NCBI GenBank assembly: GCA_017557785.1
Contig: JAFYYA010000086.1
Location: 1-64,000 of the forward strand
Source: Salinivirgaceae bacterium
Lineage (GTDB): Bacteria > Bacteroidota > Bacteroidia > Bacteroidales > SZUA-534
Direction of reading: 5' to 3'
DNA: 64,000 nt
In this document: positions 51,968 to 61,521 of the stretch, piece after piece
How positions within the stretch are numbered: position 1 is the stretch's first letter
How the letters are laid out: each line of letters starts with the position of its first letter
The notes under the pieces: model-generated
Databases searched by the model: none
Told to the model about the DNA's origin: nothing
What the model saw: only the letters and a program-made list of their open reading frames with translations
Position numbers and translations under genes: made by a program

Positions 51968-51993
51968 AAAGGCTGTCCTAATGGGCAGCCTTT
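51968..51993 (-). terminator. Terminator of pnp
   Basis: Eleven-base stem (51968-51978 with 51983-51993, one G-U) with TAAT loop and an A/T run on either side, 22 bases beyond the pnp stop on the minus strand. Confidence 0.8.
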
Positions 51994-52014
51994 TTCTCTA
52001 TTTCAAGCAAATTA

Positions 52015-54276
52015 TTACTCTTGTGCAGGTGCGTCGTTGCCGCCTTCGTTGCGGTTGCCACGGTGCTCGTGGTGTCCGCCGTGGCGGTTGTCGCGACGGT
52101 CGCCATTGTTGCGGCGTTCACCGCGCTCCGGACGCTCACCACGCTCCGGGCGCTCGGCATAGCCTTCAGGTTTCGGAAGCAGTGCTTTGTGCGACAGACG
52201 AAGTTTGCCAGCCTTGTCAATCTCAAGCAACTTGACTTCAATCTCGTCGCCTTCCTTCAGACCGGCGTCTTCAATCTTCTCAAAGCGGCGCCACTCAATC
52301 TCCGAGATGTGCAGCAGGCCTTCTTTGCCAGGCAGAATCTCGACAAACACGCCGAAGGTTACCACCGACTTGATTTTGCCTTTGTAAATTTCGCCAACCT
52401 CAGGCACGGCAACAATTCCCTTGATGCGTGCAATTGCTGCATCGATAGAGTCCTTGTTGGCTGCAACAACCTCAACCTTACCTTCGTTGTCAACCTCATC
52501 AATTGTAATGATGGTACCAGTTGAAGCTTGGATTTCCTGAATAATCTTTCCACCAGGGCCGATAACTGCTCCAATGCAATCTTTCGGAATCGACATTGTA
52601 ACAATGCGCGGTGCATGCGGTTTCAGGTCGGCGCGTGGCTCGGCGATTGTCTCCTGAATCTTGTCCAAGATATACATGCGGCCTTCGTGAGCCTGTGCAA
52701 GTGCGTTTTCAAGAATCTCGTACGACAGACCATCAACTTTGATATCCATCTGGCAAGCGGTCAGACCGTCGCGTGTGCCGGTGGTTTTGAAGTCCATATC
52801 GCCAAGGTGGTCCTCATCGCCAAGGATGTCGGACAGAACAGCGTAGTTGGTACCCTTGTTCTCCGAAATCAGACCCATTGCAATACCTGATACAGGTTTC
52901 TTAATCTTCACGCCAGCGTCCATAAGTGCCAGAGTACCAGCACAAACAGTTGCCATTGACGATGAACCGTTCGACTCAAGAATGTCTGATACAACACGAA
53001 CAACATACGGGTAGTCTGCTGGAACCATCTTCTTCAATGCACGGCAGGCAAGGTTTCCGTGACCAATCTCGCGGCGGCCTACACCACGTTGTGCTTTGGC
53101 CTCACCAGTCGAGAACGGCGGGAAGTTATAGTGAAGAAGGAATCTGTCGCGACCTTGGATAAGAGCCTCGTCGATAATCTTCTCGTCGAGTTTTGTTCCC
53201 AGAGTAACGGTGCAGAGAGATTGTGTCTCACCACGGGTGAAGATTGATGAACCGTGGGGGCCTGGCAGGTAACCAACTTCCGACCAGATTGGGCGGATTT
53301 CGTTGGTCTTGCGGCCATCCAAGCGTTTGCCTTCGTCGAGTACGGCGCGGCGCATAGCATCTTTCTCAACATCGTGATAGTAGCGGTCGATGAGAGCGCC
53401 TTTGGTTTCAAGTTCATCTTCAGTGAACTGTGCTTTGAACTCGTCGCAGATAGCGGTGAACATTGCCTCACGGTGATGTTTGTCGGTATCGGCGGCAGTT
53501 GCCTGGGCGTATGCTTTTGCGTAGCAAGCATCGTGAACTTGCTGACGAAGTTCCTCGTCGTTCTCCTCGTGGCAGTATTCGCGTTTCACTGTTTTTCCAG
53601 CAGCATCCATCAACTCAATCTGAGCCTGGCACTGCGGTTTGATGGCTTCGTGAGCGGCTTTGATGGCCTCGAGCATATCGTGCTCGCTAACCTCGTTCAT
53701 TTCGCCTTCAACCATCATAATATTGTCGAGTGTTGCTGCTACAACCAACTCGATATCAGCGTTTTCTGCTTGTTCAAATGTTGGGTCGATGATGAATTGA
53801 CCGTTAACGCGAGCCACGCGAACCTCTGAAATCGGGCCTTCGAACGGAATGTCAGAAACTGCAAGTGCAGCCGAAGCGGCCAGACCAGCGAAGTTGTCGG
53901 GCATATCAATGCCGTCCGATGAGTAAAGTGTTACGTTTACAAATGTTTCAGCGTGATAGTTCGACGGGAAGAGTGGGCGCAGAGCGCGGTCAATCAGTCG
54001 GGCAATCAGAATTTCGTAGTCCGATGCTTTGCCCTCGCGGCGTGTGAATCCGCCGGGGAAGCGGCCGTTCGATGCGAATTTCTCTTTGTACTCAACGGTC
54101 AGCGGCATAAAGTCGGTGCCGGGTACTGCATCTTGCGCCGAGCAAACTGTTGCAAGCAGCATTGTGCTGCCGCATTTCACCATCACGGCACCATCGGCCT
54201 GTTTGGCCAATTTGCCGGTTTCAATTTCAATCGTTCTGCCGTCGGGCAGTTTGATTTCTTTCTTAACTATATTCAT
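52015..54276 (-). CDS. pnp: Polyribonucleotide nucleotidyltransferase (PNPase)
   Basis: A 753-residue phosphorolytic 3'-5' exoribonuclease. Two RNase PH domains flank a helical linker (first domain has [20 protein letters not shown]; second has [20 protein letters not shown]). A KH domain ([15 protein letters not shown]) and an S1 domain ([20 protein letters not shown]) follow. The last 55 residues form an Arg/Glu/Gly/Asn-rich disordered tail ([12 protein letters not shown]), a lineage-typical extension that may bind RNA or partners. It lies 250 bases after rpsO, the classical rpsO-pnp order. Confidence 0.97.
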   Translation of the reverse strand: MNIVKKEIKLPDGRTIEIETGKLAKQADGAVMVKCGSTMLLATVCSAQDAVPGTDFMPLTVEYKEKFASNGRFPGGFTRREGKASDYEILIARLIDRALRPLFPSNYHAETFVNVTLYSSDGIDMPDNFAGLAASAALAVSDIPFEGPISEVRVARVNGQFIIDPTFEQAENADIELVVAATLDNIMMVEGEMNEVSEHDMLEAIKAAHEAIKPQCQAQIELMDAAGKTVKREYCHEENDEELRQQVHDACYAKAYAQATAADTDKHHREAMFTAICDEFKAQFTEDELETKGALIDRYYHDVEKDAMRRAVLDEGKRLDGRKTNEIRPIWSEVGYLPGPHGSSIFTRGETQSLCTVTLGTKLDEKIIDEALIQGRDRFLLHYNFPPFSTGEAKAQRGVGRREIGHGNLACRALKKMVPADYPYVVRVVSDILESNGSSSMATVCAGTLALMDAGVKIKKPVSGIAMGLISENKGTNYAVLSDILGDEDHLGDMDFKTTGTRDGLTACQMDIKVDGLSYEILENALAQAHEGRMYILDKIQETIAEPRADLKPHAPRIVTMSIPKDCIGAVIGPGGKIIQEIQASTGTIITIDEVDNEGKVEVVAANKDSIDAAIARIKGIVAVPEVGEIYKGKIKSVVTFGVFVEILPGKEGLLHISEIEWRRFEKIEDAGLKEGDEIEVKLLEIDKAGKLRLSHKALLPKPEGYAERPERGERPERGERRNNGDRRDNRHGGHHEHRGNRNEGGNDAPAQE

Positions 54277-54502
54277 AAAAGCATCTTTTTGCGTCTGCCG
54301 GTTTCATCTTTTAGTCCGCCAGACAAATTCATATTATTGTTTTAAACCGAAGTTTTCGATGTGGTACAGTCTTCGGCTGAGTCAGACGCGGGTTGCCGCC
54401 TGCGCCGTGCTGTTTACTGCCGCAACGCCAATCAAGATGCCGTTATGAGTAAATCAACAACCGAATCTATTGCAAACCTTTGCAATCATAACAAACAAAA
54501 AA
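54277..54502 (-). promoter_or_regulatory. Long pnp leader region
   Basis: Between the rpsO terminator (54503) and the pnp ATG (54276) lie about 225 bases with no ORF support. I see no clear TAnnTTTG promoter. In other bacteria PNPase controls its own mRNA through a leader hairpin. Several partial inverted repeats exist here, but none is long and perfect. Confidence 0.4.
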
Positions 54503-54519
54503 AGGCAACCGAAGTGCCT
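54503..54519 (-). terminator. Terminator of rpsO
   Basis: On the minus strand AGGCA (54515-54519) pairs with TGCCT (54503-54507) and a T run follows. The loop is CTTCGGT, a compact hairpin 8 bases after the stop. Confidence 0.75.
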
Positions 54520-54526
54520 CTTTTTG

Positions 54527-54796
54527 TTACTTCCTCAAGTTCAGAGCCTTAATTAGCTCACGATATTTCTCAATATCCTGTTTCTTAAGGTATGCCAGCA
54601 AATTGCGACGTTTACCTACCATCTGAAGCAACGAACGTTGTGTGCCAACGTCTTTCTTGTTGTTCTTCATATGTTCAGTCAGGTGGTTGATCTTGTAGCT
54701 GAACATTGCAATCTGACCTTCGGTCGAACCGGTGTCTTTAGCTGACTTTCCGTAAGTTGAGAAAAACTCTTGTTTTTTTTCTGCTGTTAGATACAT
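54527..54796 (-). CDS. rpsO: 30S ribosomal protein S15
   Basis: An 89-residue ribosomal protein. It carries the family marks TGSTEGQIAMFSYKINHLTE, HMKNNKKDVGTQRSLLQMVG and KRRNLLAYLKKQDIEKYREL. The start MYLTAEKKQEFF is usual. It is followed by its own hairpin terminator and then by pnp on the same strand. The next + gene, folA, begins 126 bases from its start. Confidence 0.97.
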   Translation of the reverse strand: MYLTAEKKQEFFSTYGKSAKDTGSTEGQIAMFSYKINHLTEHMKNNKKDVGTQRSLLQMVGKRRNLLAYLKKQDIEKYRELIKALNLRK

Positions 54797-54922
54797 ATCT
54801 ACTTTTTTATAAATCTGTTAATATTTCCTTCTAAATTTTGAACCGCAAATATCGGTATTTTTTTGAATTATCAAACAAGCAGTGTTAAATAATTTCTACC
54901 TTTCGGCCATATAATAATATGT

Positions 54923-55426
54923 ATGACTGACAAACGTATTTCGATGATTGTCGCCATTGACGAGAACGGCGGCATTGGACTGAAAAACAATCTTTTGGCA
55001 TATATACCGGCCGATTTGAAGCGGTTTAAGGCGATTACCACCGGGCACAATATTATTATGGGTAGCAACACGTGGCTGTCGCTGCCACGGCGTCCGCTGC
55101 CAGAGCGTCGCAACATTGTTATTACCAGCCGTTCGGGCGATGAGTTTGAAGGCGCGGTTCTTGCACGCTCAATCGACGAAGCGGTGGCTCTGCTGCCCGA
55201 TGGCGAAGAGTCGTTTGTGATTGGCGGAGCAAGCATCTATAGGCAGATGTTCCCGTTGGCAACAAAACTTTATTTGACGCTGATTCACAAAAAGTTTGAA
55301 GCCGACACTTTCTTTCCGGAAATTGATTATAGTCAGTGGCGCGAGTTGGAACGGACTGATGTGGACGATGATCCTAAAACCGATTTCAAGTACACCTATC
55401 TGACTTTGGAAAAGGCAGTTTTTTGA
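54923..55426 (+). CDS. folA: Dihydrofolate reductase
   Basis: A 167-residue enzyme that reduces dihydrofolate to tetrahydrofolate. It shows MIVAIDENGGIGLKNNLLAYIP, the catalytic acidic residue in PADLKRFKAIT, HNIIMGSNTWLSLP for NADPH binding, and FVIGGASIYRQMFP. Length and motif order are normal, and the usual Trp in the substrate loop is a Tyr. A weak -7 like TACCTTTC lies near 54897. No thymidylate synthase gene is adjacent. Confidence 0.96.
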   Translation: MTDKRISMIVAIDENGGIGLKNNLLAYIPADLKRFKAITTGHNIIMGSNTWLSLPRRPLPERRNIVITSRSGDEFEGAVLARSIDEAVALLPDGEESFVIGGASIYRQMFPLATKLYLTLIHKKFEADTFFPEIDYSQWRELERTDVDDDPKTDFKYTYLTLEKAVF

Positions 55427-55474
55427 ACCGCGTACCTATAATTTATATACATTGGCGCATTAAAAACTAAAAAA

Positions 55475-57718
55475 ATGGAAAAGCAAAAGAACTACAAATG
55501 GCGGTTTGCCAACGTTGGCGGCGTGCCGCGCGTGTGCATTGATAAAGGTGAAGACATCGCTCACCTGGCCGAGCTCGACCAAAAGATGTGGACAGTGTTG
55601 AGTTGCCCGGTCAAGGGGCTTGAACTTGATGAGAAAACCCTGGCCATGATGGACGACGACAATGACGGCAAAATCCGAGTTCCTGAAGTTGTGGAAACGG
55701 CCGAATGGCTGACATCGATACTGAAAGACAATAATTTGCTGCTGAAACAAACCGGCTCAATCACTCTCGACGACATCAATCAGGAAACTGAAAACGGTAA
55801 GCGGCTCTACGCTTCCGCAAAGCGCATTGTCGAGAATTTGGGGCTGAAAGACAATACTATAACCATCGATAACACGGCCGACAGTATGGCCATCTTCTCA
55901 AAGACGCGCTTCAACGGCGATGGCATCATCACGCCCGATTCAACCGACGATGCCGACCTGCGGGCCACCATCGAAGCCTGCGTCAAGACTATGGGCGCGC
56001 TGCCCGACCGTAGCGGTGCCGATGGTGTTGACGCCGACAAAATTGAAGCCTTCTACGCTAACTGCACCGACTGGACAGCATGGGTGGCTCAGTCGGCTCT
56101 GCCTTACGGCGACGACACTGCAACCGTAGTGGCCAACTATCAGGCTTTGAACGAGAAAGTTACCGACTATTTTATGCGTTGCAAACTGTCGGCTTTCGAT
56201 GGCAACGCAACTGCCGCGCTCAATGTTTCGGCAGAGCAGTTCGCGGCCATCAGCAGCAAGAATCTGACTGCCGGAACCGACGAGATTTCGGCCTATCCGC
56301 TGGCCCGCATCGCTACCGACGGACTTCTGCCGCTCGACACCGCAGCCATCAACCCTGCATGGCAGGCTCAGTTTGAAGCATTGAAAAACACCTGTTTCAA
56401 GGCCGATTTTGCCAAAAAGAAAGCCATCAGCGAAGCCGATTGGAAGAGCATCGGTGAGAAACTTGCGCCATACACCGCATGGCTGGCCGCCAAAAAAGGT
56501 GCCGATGTTGAGTCGTTGGGCGCCGAACTGATTGGCAAAATACTGGCCGGTAACCGCAAAGCCGAGTTGCTGGCACTCGTTGAACAGGACAAGGCACTCG
56601 AGTCGGAAGCCAACAGCATCAGCGAAGTTGACAAACTGCTGCACCTGTGCCGCGACTTCTTCACGCTGCTCAAAAACTTTGTCACGCTGACCGATTTCTA
56701 CACCAAAAATCCTGATACAAAGGCAATTTTCCAAGCCGGAACGCTCTACATCGACCAACGCAGCTGCGATCTTTGCATCAAAGTCATCGATATGGACAAG
56801 CACAACGCGATGGCAAGTTTCAGCGGTATGTTCCTGATTTACTGCGATTGCGTTTCGAAAACCAAGGGCACAACAATGAAGATTGTGGCCGTAATGACCA
56901 ATGGCGAAGTGAACAATCTGACTGTAGGCAAAAACGCCGTCTTCTACGACCGCAGCGGCCTTGATTGGGATGCCACCGTGGTGAAAATCATCGACAACCC
57001 GATAAGCATCCGGCAGGCGTTCTGGTCACCCTACCGCCGCATTTCGGTTTGGATTGAGAACATGATTAACAAGCGTGCCGCCGAAAAGGACGCTAAAATG
57101 ATGGAAGACACCACCGCCAAGCTGGCCGACGCCAAGGTGCCGACCGAAGGCGAGAAGCCGGCTGCCAAACCACCGTTCGACATTGCCAAATTCGCTGGTA
57201 TTTTTGCCGCCATTGGCATGGCCTTAGGCATGATTGGACAGGCTCTTGCTACTGCTGCAAAAGGAATGTCGCAAGCGAATTTTAGGTGGTTCGAATATAT
57301 AGGTATTCTAGTAGGTATTCTGGCTGTAATTTCCGGCCCGTCGATGATTATGGCGTGGCTCAAACTGCGCAAGCGTAACCTGGCGCAGGTGCTCAACGCC
57401 AACGGCTGGGCTGTGAACGCCGATATTCTGGTGAACATCATCTTTGGCGCCACGCTGACTAAAATCGCCAAATTCCCGAAAGTGAGAGTGAAAGACCCGT
57501 TTGCCGAGAAAGGCGTTGTTTGGAAGCGGATTCTTTGGATTGTTATCTTGCTTGCCGCAATCTTTGCCGGACTCTATTTCACCAACAAGTTGGAACGTTT
57601 CGGCTTGCCGTTTGGCAAGAAAGAGTGCGCTGAAAAGGTTGAAGCATGCACCGAAGCACCCGCACCGGCGGCTGCAGAAGCACCGGCTGCTTGTGCAGAT
57701 AGCACAGTTGCAGAGTAA
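55475..57718 (+). CDS. Uncharacterised membrane protein with an EF-hand
   Basis: A 747-residue protein. The first 80 residues are conserved-looking (YKWRFANVGGVPRVCI ... LSCPVKGLELDEKTLAMM) and run directly into a perfect EF-hand loop, DDDNDGKIRVPE (residues 60-71). A second, degenerate loop RFNGDGIITPDS lies near residue 144. About 400 mostly helical residues follow without recognised domain. The C-terminal 180 residues have four hydrophobic segments (FAGIFAAIGMALGMIGQALA; WFEYIGILVGILAVISG; ILVNIIFGATL; ILWIVILLAAIFAGLYF) and an Ala/Pro/Cys-rich tail. I do not know a function. Calcium-dependent gating or assembly at the membrane is inference only. A terminator follows. Confidence 0.85.
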   Translation: MEKQKNYKWRFANVGGVPRVCIDKGEDIAHLAELDQKMWTVLSCPVKGLELDEKTLAMMDDDNDGKIRVPEVVETAEWLTSILKDNNLLLKQTGSITLDDINQETENGKRLYASAKRIVENLGLKDNTITIDNTADSMAIFSKTRFNGDGIITPDSTDDADLRATIEACVKTMGALPDRSGADGVDADKIEAFYANCTDWTAWVAQSALPYGDDTATVVANYQALNEKVTDYFMRCKLSAFDGNATAALNVSAEQFAAISSKNLTAGTDEISAYPLARIATDGLLPLDTAAINPAWQAQFEALKNTCFKADFAKKKAISEADWKSIGEKLAPYTAWLAAKKGADVESLGAELIGKILAGNRKAELLALVEQDKALESEANSISEVDKLLHLCRDFFTLLKNFVTLTDFYTKNPDTKAIFQAGTLYIDQRSCDLCIKVIDMDKHNAMASFSGMFLIYCDCVSKTKGTTMKIVAVMTNGEVNNLTVGKNAVFYDRSGLDWDATVVKIIDNPISIRQAFWSPYRRISVWIENMINKRAAEKDAKMMEDTTAKLADAKVPTEGEKPAAKPPFDIAKFAGIFAAIGMALGMIGQALATAAKGMSQANFRWFEYIGILVGILAVISGPSMIMAWLKLRKRNLAQVLNANGWAVNADILVNIIFGATLTKIAKFPKVRVKDPFAEKGVVWKRILWIVILLAAIFAGLYFTNKLERFGLPFGKKECAEKVEACTEAPAPAAAEAPAACADSTVAE

Positions 57719-57742
57719 TCACTCAATCGGTTATACCAATTC

Positions 57743-57775
57743 AAAAAGGCGATACGTGATGTGTCGCCTTTTTTT
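57743..57775 (+). terminator. Terminator of the EF-hand membrane protein gene
   Basis: A stem of 13 base pairs (57743-57755 with 57761-57773, one G-U) ending in a T run. Confidence 0.85.
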
Positions 57776-57833
57776 GTGCCATAACTTGAAATTTGGCAGA
57801 TATCTATCTAATCAGCGGTTTGAAATTTCCGTT

Positions 57834-57841
57834 TATCTTTG
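57834..57841 (+). promoter_or_regulatory. Promoter -7 element of rnhA and purN
   Basis: TATCTTTG, 21 bases before the rnhA ATG at 57863. Confidence 0.6.
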
Positions 57842-57862
57842 CAGCCGCAAAAAAACAGACCG

Positions 57863-58339
57863 ATGCAGCAGATTGTAATCTATACCGATGGCGCCGCTTC
57901 TGGCAATCCCGGACCGGGAGGCTACGGAGTTGTGCTCACCTGCGGGCCGCACAGCAAGGAGTTGTCGGAAGGTTTTCGCCTGACGACCAACAACCGGATG
58001 GAACTGCTGGCTGTAATCAAAGGTCTGGAGGCGCTGAAAAACGATGGTTGCGATGTGCTGATTTATTCCGATTCGCGCTATGTGGTTGACGCCGTTGAGA
58101 AACACTGGCTCGAAGGCTGGATAAAAAAGGGCTTCAAGGGCAAGAAAAACTCCGACCTTTGGATGCGCTTTTGGCGCGTTTACAATCGGCACCACGTTGT
58201 GTTCCAATGGGTTAAAGGGCACGATGGTATTCCGCTCAACGAGCGCTGCGACCAACTGGCTGTTGCCGCATCGGCTGCGCCCACACTGATTGACGATGGT
58301 TATGAAAACCAACAGAACGACAATACTTTAACAATATGA
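57863..58339 (+). CDS. rnhA: Ribonuclease HI
   Basis: A 158-residue enzyme that cuts the RNA strand of RNA/DNA hybrids. The four acidic metal residues are present: Asp in IYTDGAASGNPG, Glu in TTNNRMELLAVIKGL, Asp in LIYSDSRYVVDA, and Asp in ERCDQLAV. HDGIPLNERCDQLA is the usual basic/acidic hairpin. ATG 57863 is chosen since the frame opens 8 codons earlier at an A-rich run over the promoter. Its stop overlaps the purN start by four bases (ATGA). Confidence 0.96.
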   Translation: MQQIVIYTDGAASGNPGPGGYGVVLTCGPHSKELSEGFRLTTNNRMELLAVIKGLEALKNDGCDVLIYSDSRYVVDAVEKHWLEGWIKKGFKGKKNSDLWMRFWRVYNRHHVVFQWVKGHDGIPLNERCDQLAVAASAAPTLIDDGYENQQNDNTLTI

Positions 58340-58941
58340 TACGTCTTGCAATACTGGCTTCGGGTTCAGGCTCGAATGCTGAAAACATAGTGAAATACTT
58401 CTCGCATTCCGATGCGGTTGAGGTTGCCGCAATTATCTCGAACAAAGCCGACGCCTACGTGCTGGAGCGCGCTAAATATCTGCGCATTCCGTCGTACGTG
58501 ATGAGCCGTGCCGATATGGTTGGCACCGACAAACTGCTCAATCTGCTTCGCGAGTTGAAAACCGATTGGGTTATTTTGGCAGGATTCCTGGTTTTGCTGC
58601 CCGCAAGCATTGTAAACGAGTACGATGGGAAGATTCTGAACATCCATCCTTCGCTGCTACCGAAGTTTGGCGGCAAGGGGATGTACGGCGACAAGGTTCA
58701 CGAGGCCGTGGTTGCGGCACACGAGAAAGAGTCGGGCATCACCATCCACACCATCGACACCAACTATGACCAAGGCACAACCGTTTTTCAGGCAAAAATC
58801 CGCGTCGAGCCGATTGACAATGCCGAGAAAGTGGCACAGAAAGTGCACGCACTTGAGTATAAATTCTACCCGAAAGTGATTGAAGACCTGATTCTTGGCC
58901 GCGAATTTGAGCGCGTGGTAACCGTTGAACCAATTAATTGA
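58336..58941 (+). CDS. purN: Phosphoribosylglycinamide formyltransferase
   Basis: A 201-residue enzyme of purine synthesis that transfers a formyl group from 10-formyl-THF to GAR. It shows ILASGSGSNAENIVKYF, LAGFLVLLPASIVNEYDGKI, the catalytic NIHPSLLPKFGGKGMYG with Asn and His, and TIHTIDTNYDQGTTVFQAKI. Length is normal. The start overlaps rnhA. The direct downstream region has word-like repeats and then tsaE. Confidence 0.96.
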   Translation: MIRLAILASGSGSNAENIVKYFSHSDAVEVAAIISNKADAYVLERAKYLRIPSYVMSRADMVGTDKLLNLLRELKTDWVILAGFLVLLPASIVNEYDGKILNIHPSLLPKFGGKGMYGDKVHEAVVAAHEKESGITIHTIDTNYDQGTTVFQAKIRVEPIDNAEKVAQKVHALEYKFYPKVIEDLILGREFERVVTVEPIN

Positions 58942-59002
58942 GGACAACAGACTTCAGACTACGGACAACAGACCTAATGCCTAATCCCCAACACCTAAAA
59001 CC

Positions 59003-59413
59003 ATGAAAATCAAGATTGACAACCTGAACGACATCGACTCGGCGGCAAAAGAATTTCTTGCTGCAGTGGGCGATAAGCGGCATTTTGCGTTCTATGGCCC
59101 GATGGGTGCTGGCAAGACAACCTTCATCAAGGCTGTATGTGAGCAACTTGGCACAACCGATACGGTGTCAAGTCCTTCGTTTGCAATCATCAACGAGTAC
59201 AATTCAGCCGCCGGCCGCATTTTCCACTTCGATTTCTACCGCATCAAAAATCTTGAGGAAGCCTACAATCTGGGCTACGAAGACTATTTCTTTGGCGATG
59301 ACTACTGCTTTGTTGAGTGGCCCGAGAAGATTGAAGAACTTATGCCCGAGCATTTTACAACAGTCAAGGTGACAGTCGGCGACGATGACAGCCGTTGTCT
59401 GGAAATCGACTAA
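59003..59413 (+). CDS. tsaE: tRNA threonylcarbamoyladenosine biosynthesis ATPase TsaE
   Basis: A 136-residue P-loop protein that works with TsaB and TsaD to form t6A37. Walker A is YGPMGAGKTTFIKAVCEQL. VSSPSFAIINEYNSAAGRIFH and HFDFYRIKNLEEAYNLGYED, with the end CFVEWPEKIEELMPEH, are family marks. The start at 59003 sits at the end of a word-like repeat stretch (58942-59002), so its leader is short and repeat-derived. tcdA at 44780 acts on the same modification. Confidence 0.95.
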   Translation: MKIKIDNLNDIDSAAKEFLAAVGDKRHFAFYGPMGAGKTTFIKAVCEQLGTTDTVSSPSFAIINEYNSAAGRIFHFDFYRIKNLEEAYNLGYEDYFFGDDYCFVEWPEKIEELMPEHFTTVKVTVGDDDSRCLEID

Positions 59414-59489
59414 AAAGGTTTAGCGCAACCGCATAGCAAGCGCATGTTGCGTTCTCATTTTATTCGCAAAAAATCGGATTTTTAGCCAA

Positions 59490-60032
59490 TTAGTGGATCG
59501 TCACAACCGTTGTAGTGGGTTCGGTGTTTCCTTTTCCGCGCTCTGTTAGGAAATATTTAATGGCGTTCCAACCACGGCGGATAACCTTCAGCGGTGGGCA
59601 GTCGAGCGGGTTCTCATCGAAATGTATGCGAGTGATTTTTTGCAGGTTGACCATCTCTGGCGGTATAGACTGCAATAGACAGAAACTTGCATCGAAAGTT
59701 TGCAGATTGACTAAATCGCCCATTTGCGCAGGCAAAGTCTTGATCGGATTGTAACTGACATCGAGCGATTTAAGGTTTTGCAGTTTCCCGATGTTTTCAG
59801 GCAACTCTGTCACGCAGTTACGCATCAAGAACAACTCTTTGAGGTTGGTCATTTTTGCAATGGATTCGGGTAACTTGGTTATGTGATTGAAACTCAAATC
59901 GAGAGTCTCAATATCAGTCAGTTCCCCAATTTCTTCAGGAAGTTCAGTGATATCCTTATTCGAAAGGTCGAGATGCTTGCAGTTAGCATTTTTGATCTTT
60001 TCTATCAAGTATTTGATTTCGTAGTCTTCCAT
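59490..60032 (-). CDS. Cytoplasmic leucine-rich-repeat protein
   Basis: A 180-residue protein without signal peptide. It contains about five 23-residue LRR units of the plant-like or bacterial type (LDLSFNHITKLPESIAKMTN; LFLMRNCVTELPENIGKLQN; LDVSYNPIKTLPAQMGDLVN), then a capping region CPPLKVIRRGWNAIKYFLTERG typical of Roco-related LRR proteins. A minus-strand TAAATTTG (60059-60066) lies 27 bases upstream. It is not a surface protein, unlike the BspA-like one. It is probably an intracellular protein-interaction scaffold. Confidence 0.88.
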   Translation of the reverse strand: MEDYEIKYLIEKIKNANCKHLDLSNKDITELPEEIGELTDIETLDLSFNHITKLPESIAKMTNLKELFLMRNCVTELPENIGKLQNLKSLDVSYNPIKTLPAQMGDLVNLQTFDASFCLLQSIPPEMVNLQKITRIHFDENPLDCPPLKVIRRGWNAIKYFLTERGKGNTEPTTTVVTIH

Positions 60033-60058
60033 ACAAAAACACTTTCAAATCCTATACG

Positions 60059-60066
60059 CAAATTTA
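60059..60066 (-). promoter_or_regulatory. Promoter -7 element of the LRR gene
   Basis: Minus-strand TAAATTTG (CAAATTTA on +). Confidence 0.5.
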
Positions 60067-60292
60067 CAATAATGTTACAGCCGTTGAGCGGCAAATGTCA
60101 CATTTTGTCAAAATTTATTTGGCTTTAATCATTTCGCTTATCCACAATTTGTATGCCACAATTGTTGTTTTCGTTGTTGAAAACAATTGATGACAGATTT
60201 TGCCATTTTGCCTAAATTAATCTACCTTGCTTTGTCTTTTTAAGAATAGTGTGCGCTGATGTATAATGCTGCACCATAAATATTTATAGGAT

Positions 60293-61504
60293 ATGACTAT
60301 TCCTGATTACGGGCTCGGTAAGGTTAATCTGCTGCCGTGCGAGGAGACACTCGAAGTGTCGCGGAAGCGCAAAAAAATGCGTATTGCTGTTGCAAAAGAG
60401 ACAGCACAGAACGAGAACCGCGTGGCTATGGCGCCGCACGCTGTCGGTTTTTTGGTTGGGCTCGGTCACGATGTGTATGTTGAGACCGGGGCGGGAGAGA
60501 AGGCGCATTTTGCCGATCAGAAATACACTGAGCAGGGTGCAATCATCGAGCCTTGCAAGGCTAATATTTATGCTTGCGACGTGATTGTCAAGGTTTTGCC
60601 GCCGAACGAGGAAGAACTCGGGCTGATGAAGGGCCGCCAGGTTCTTTTCAGTAGTTATGATATATACACGCAGCCGAAACAGTACATCGAGAAACTTCAG
60701 GAATTGAAAATTACGGCCATCGGTTTTGAATTTTTCAAGGATGCGAGCGGCGAGGCTTATCCTATTGTGCAGAGTTTTAGTGAGATATCGGGTACGACAT
60801 CGATATTGATTGCTGCCGAGTATCTCAGCGATGAGCATGGTGGCAAGGGCGAGATGCTAGGCGGAATCAGTGGAATCAGTCCCACCGATGTTGTGGTGCT
60901 GGGTGCTGGAACGGCTGCCGAGTGCGCTGCCCGTACGGCTTTGGGACTTGGTGCGTCGGTGAAGATTTTCGATAAGTCAATCAATCGCTTGCGCGAATTA
61001 CAGCAGCGTCTTGGTGTGCGCGTTTTCACTTCGGTGCTTCAGCCGCTGGTGCTTCTGAAGGCCATGCGTCAGGCCGATGTGGTGATTGGCGCATTGTATG
61101 AGAACAACTGCGTCCGCGATTTTATTGTCAGCGAAGATGCTGTGAGTCAGATGAAAAACCACTCGGTGATTGTTGATTTGTGCATGACTCAGGGTGGATG
61201 CTTCGAGACATCAGAACTGACATCGTTTGCTGCACCGGTTTACGAGAAGCACGGCGTGGTGCACTATTGCGTACCAAATATTCCGTCAAGAGTTTCGCGC
61301 ACGGCAACTTATGTATTGAGCAATATTCTCGGACAAGTGCTCATCGAACTTGGTGAGGCAGGTGGTATCAACCAACTTATAAAAGAAAACGCAGGCGTCA
61401 GAGCGGGCGCATACGTGTATAATGGAATCCTAACTAACGAAATGATTGGTAATAAGTTAGGAATGTCGTCGCAAGACATCAATCTGTTGCTGGCGGCGTT
61501 TTAA
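60293..61504 (+). CDS. Alanine dehydrogenase-like protein, active site altered
   Basis: A 403-residue Rossmann-fold protein of the AlaDH/PNT family with a 28-residue N-terminal extension. It keeps MRIAVAKETAQNENRVA, the pyruvate-binding Lys (VKVLPP, Lys100), VVVLGAGTAAECAAR for NAD and IVDLCMTQGGCFET. By alignment by eye with M. tuberculosis Ald, catalytic His96 falls on Asp123 (FSSYDIYTQP) and catalytic Asp270 falls on Thr299 (CMTQGGC). The protein therefore probably does not catalyse alanine deamination in the usual way. It may be a related dehydrogenase with another substrate, so I give no symbol. The gene is single. Confidence 0.85.
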   Translation: MTIPDYGLGKVNLLPCEETLEVSRKRKKMRIAVAKETAQNENRVAMAPHAVGFLVGLGHDVYVETGAGEKAHFADQKYTEQGAIIEPCKANIYACDVIVKVLPPNEEELGLMKGRQVLFSSYDIYTQPKQYIEKLQELKITAIGFEFFKDASGEAYPIVQSFSEISGTTSILIAAEYLSDEHGGKGEMLGGISGISPTDVVVLGAGTAAECAARTALGLGASVKIFDKSINRLRELQQRLGVRVFTSVLQPLVLLKAMRQADVVIGALYENNCVRDFIVSEDAVSQMKNHSVIVDLCMTQGGCFETSELTSFAAPVYEKHGVVHYCVPNIPSRVSRTATYVLSNILGQVLIELGEAGGINQLIKENAGVRAGAYVYNGILTNEMIGNKLGMSSQDINLLLAAF

Positions 61505-61521
61505 TCGGAATTTAAGCCGGT

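Noticed and set aside
55940..56803. A 287-codon minus-strand frame opposite the EF-hand protein gene
   Set aside because: Same reason: the + frame is continuous over 747 codons with membrane segments and an EF-hand.
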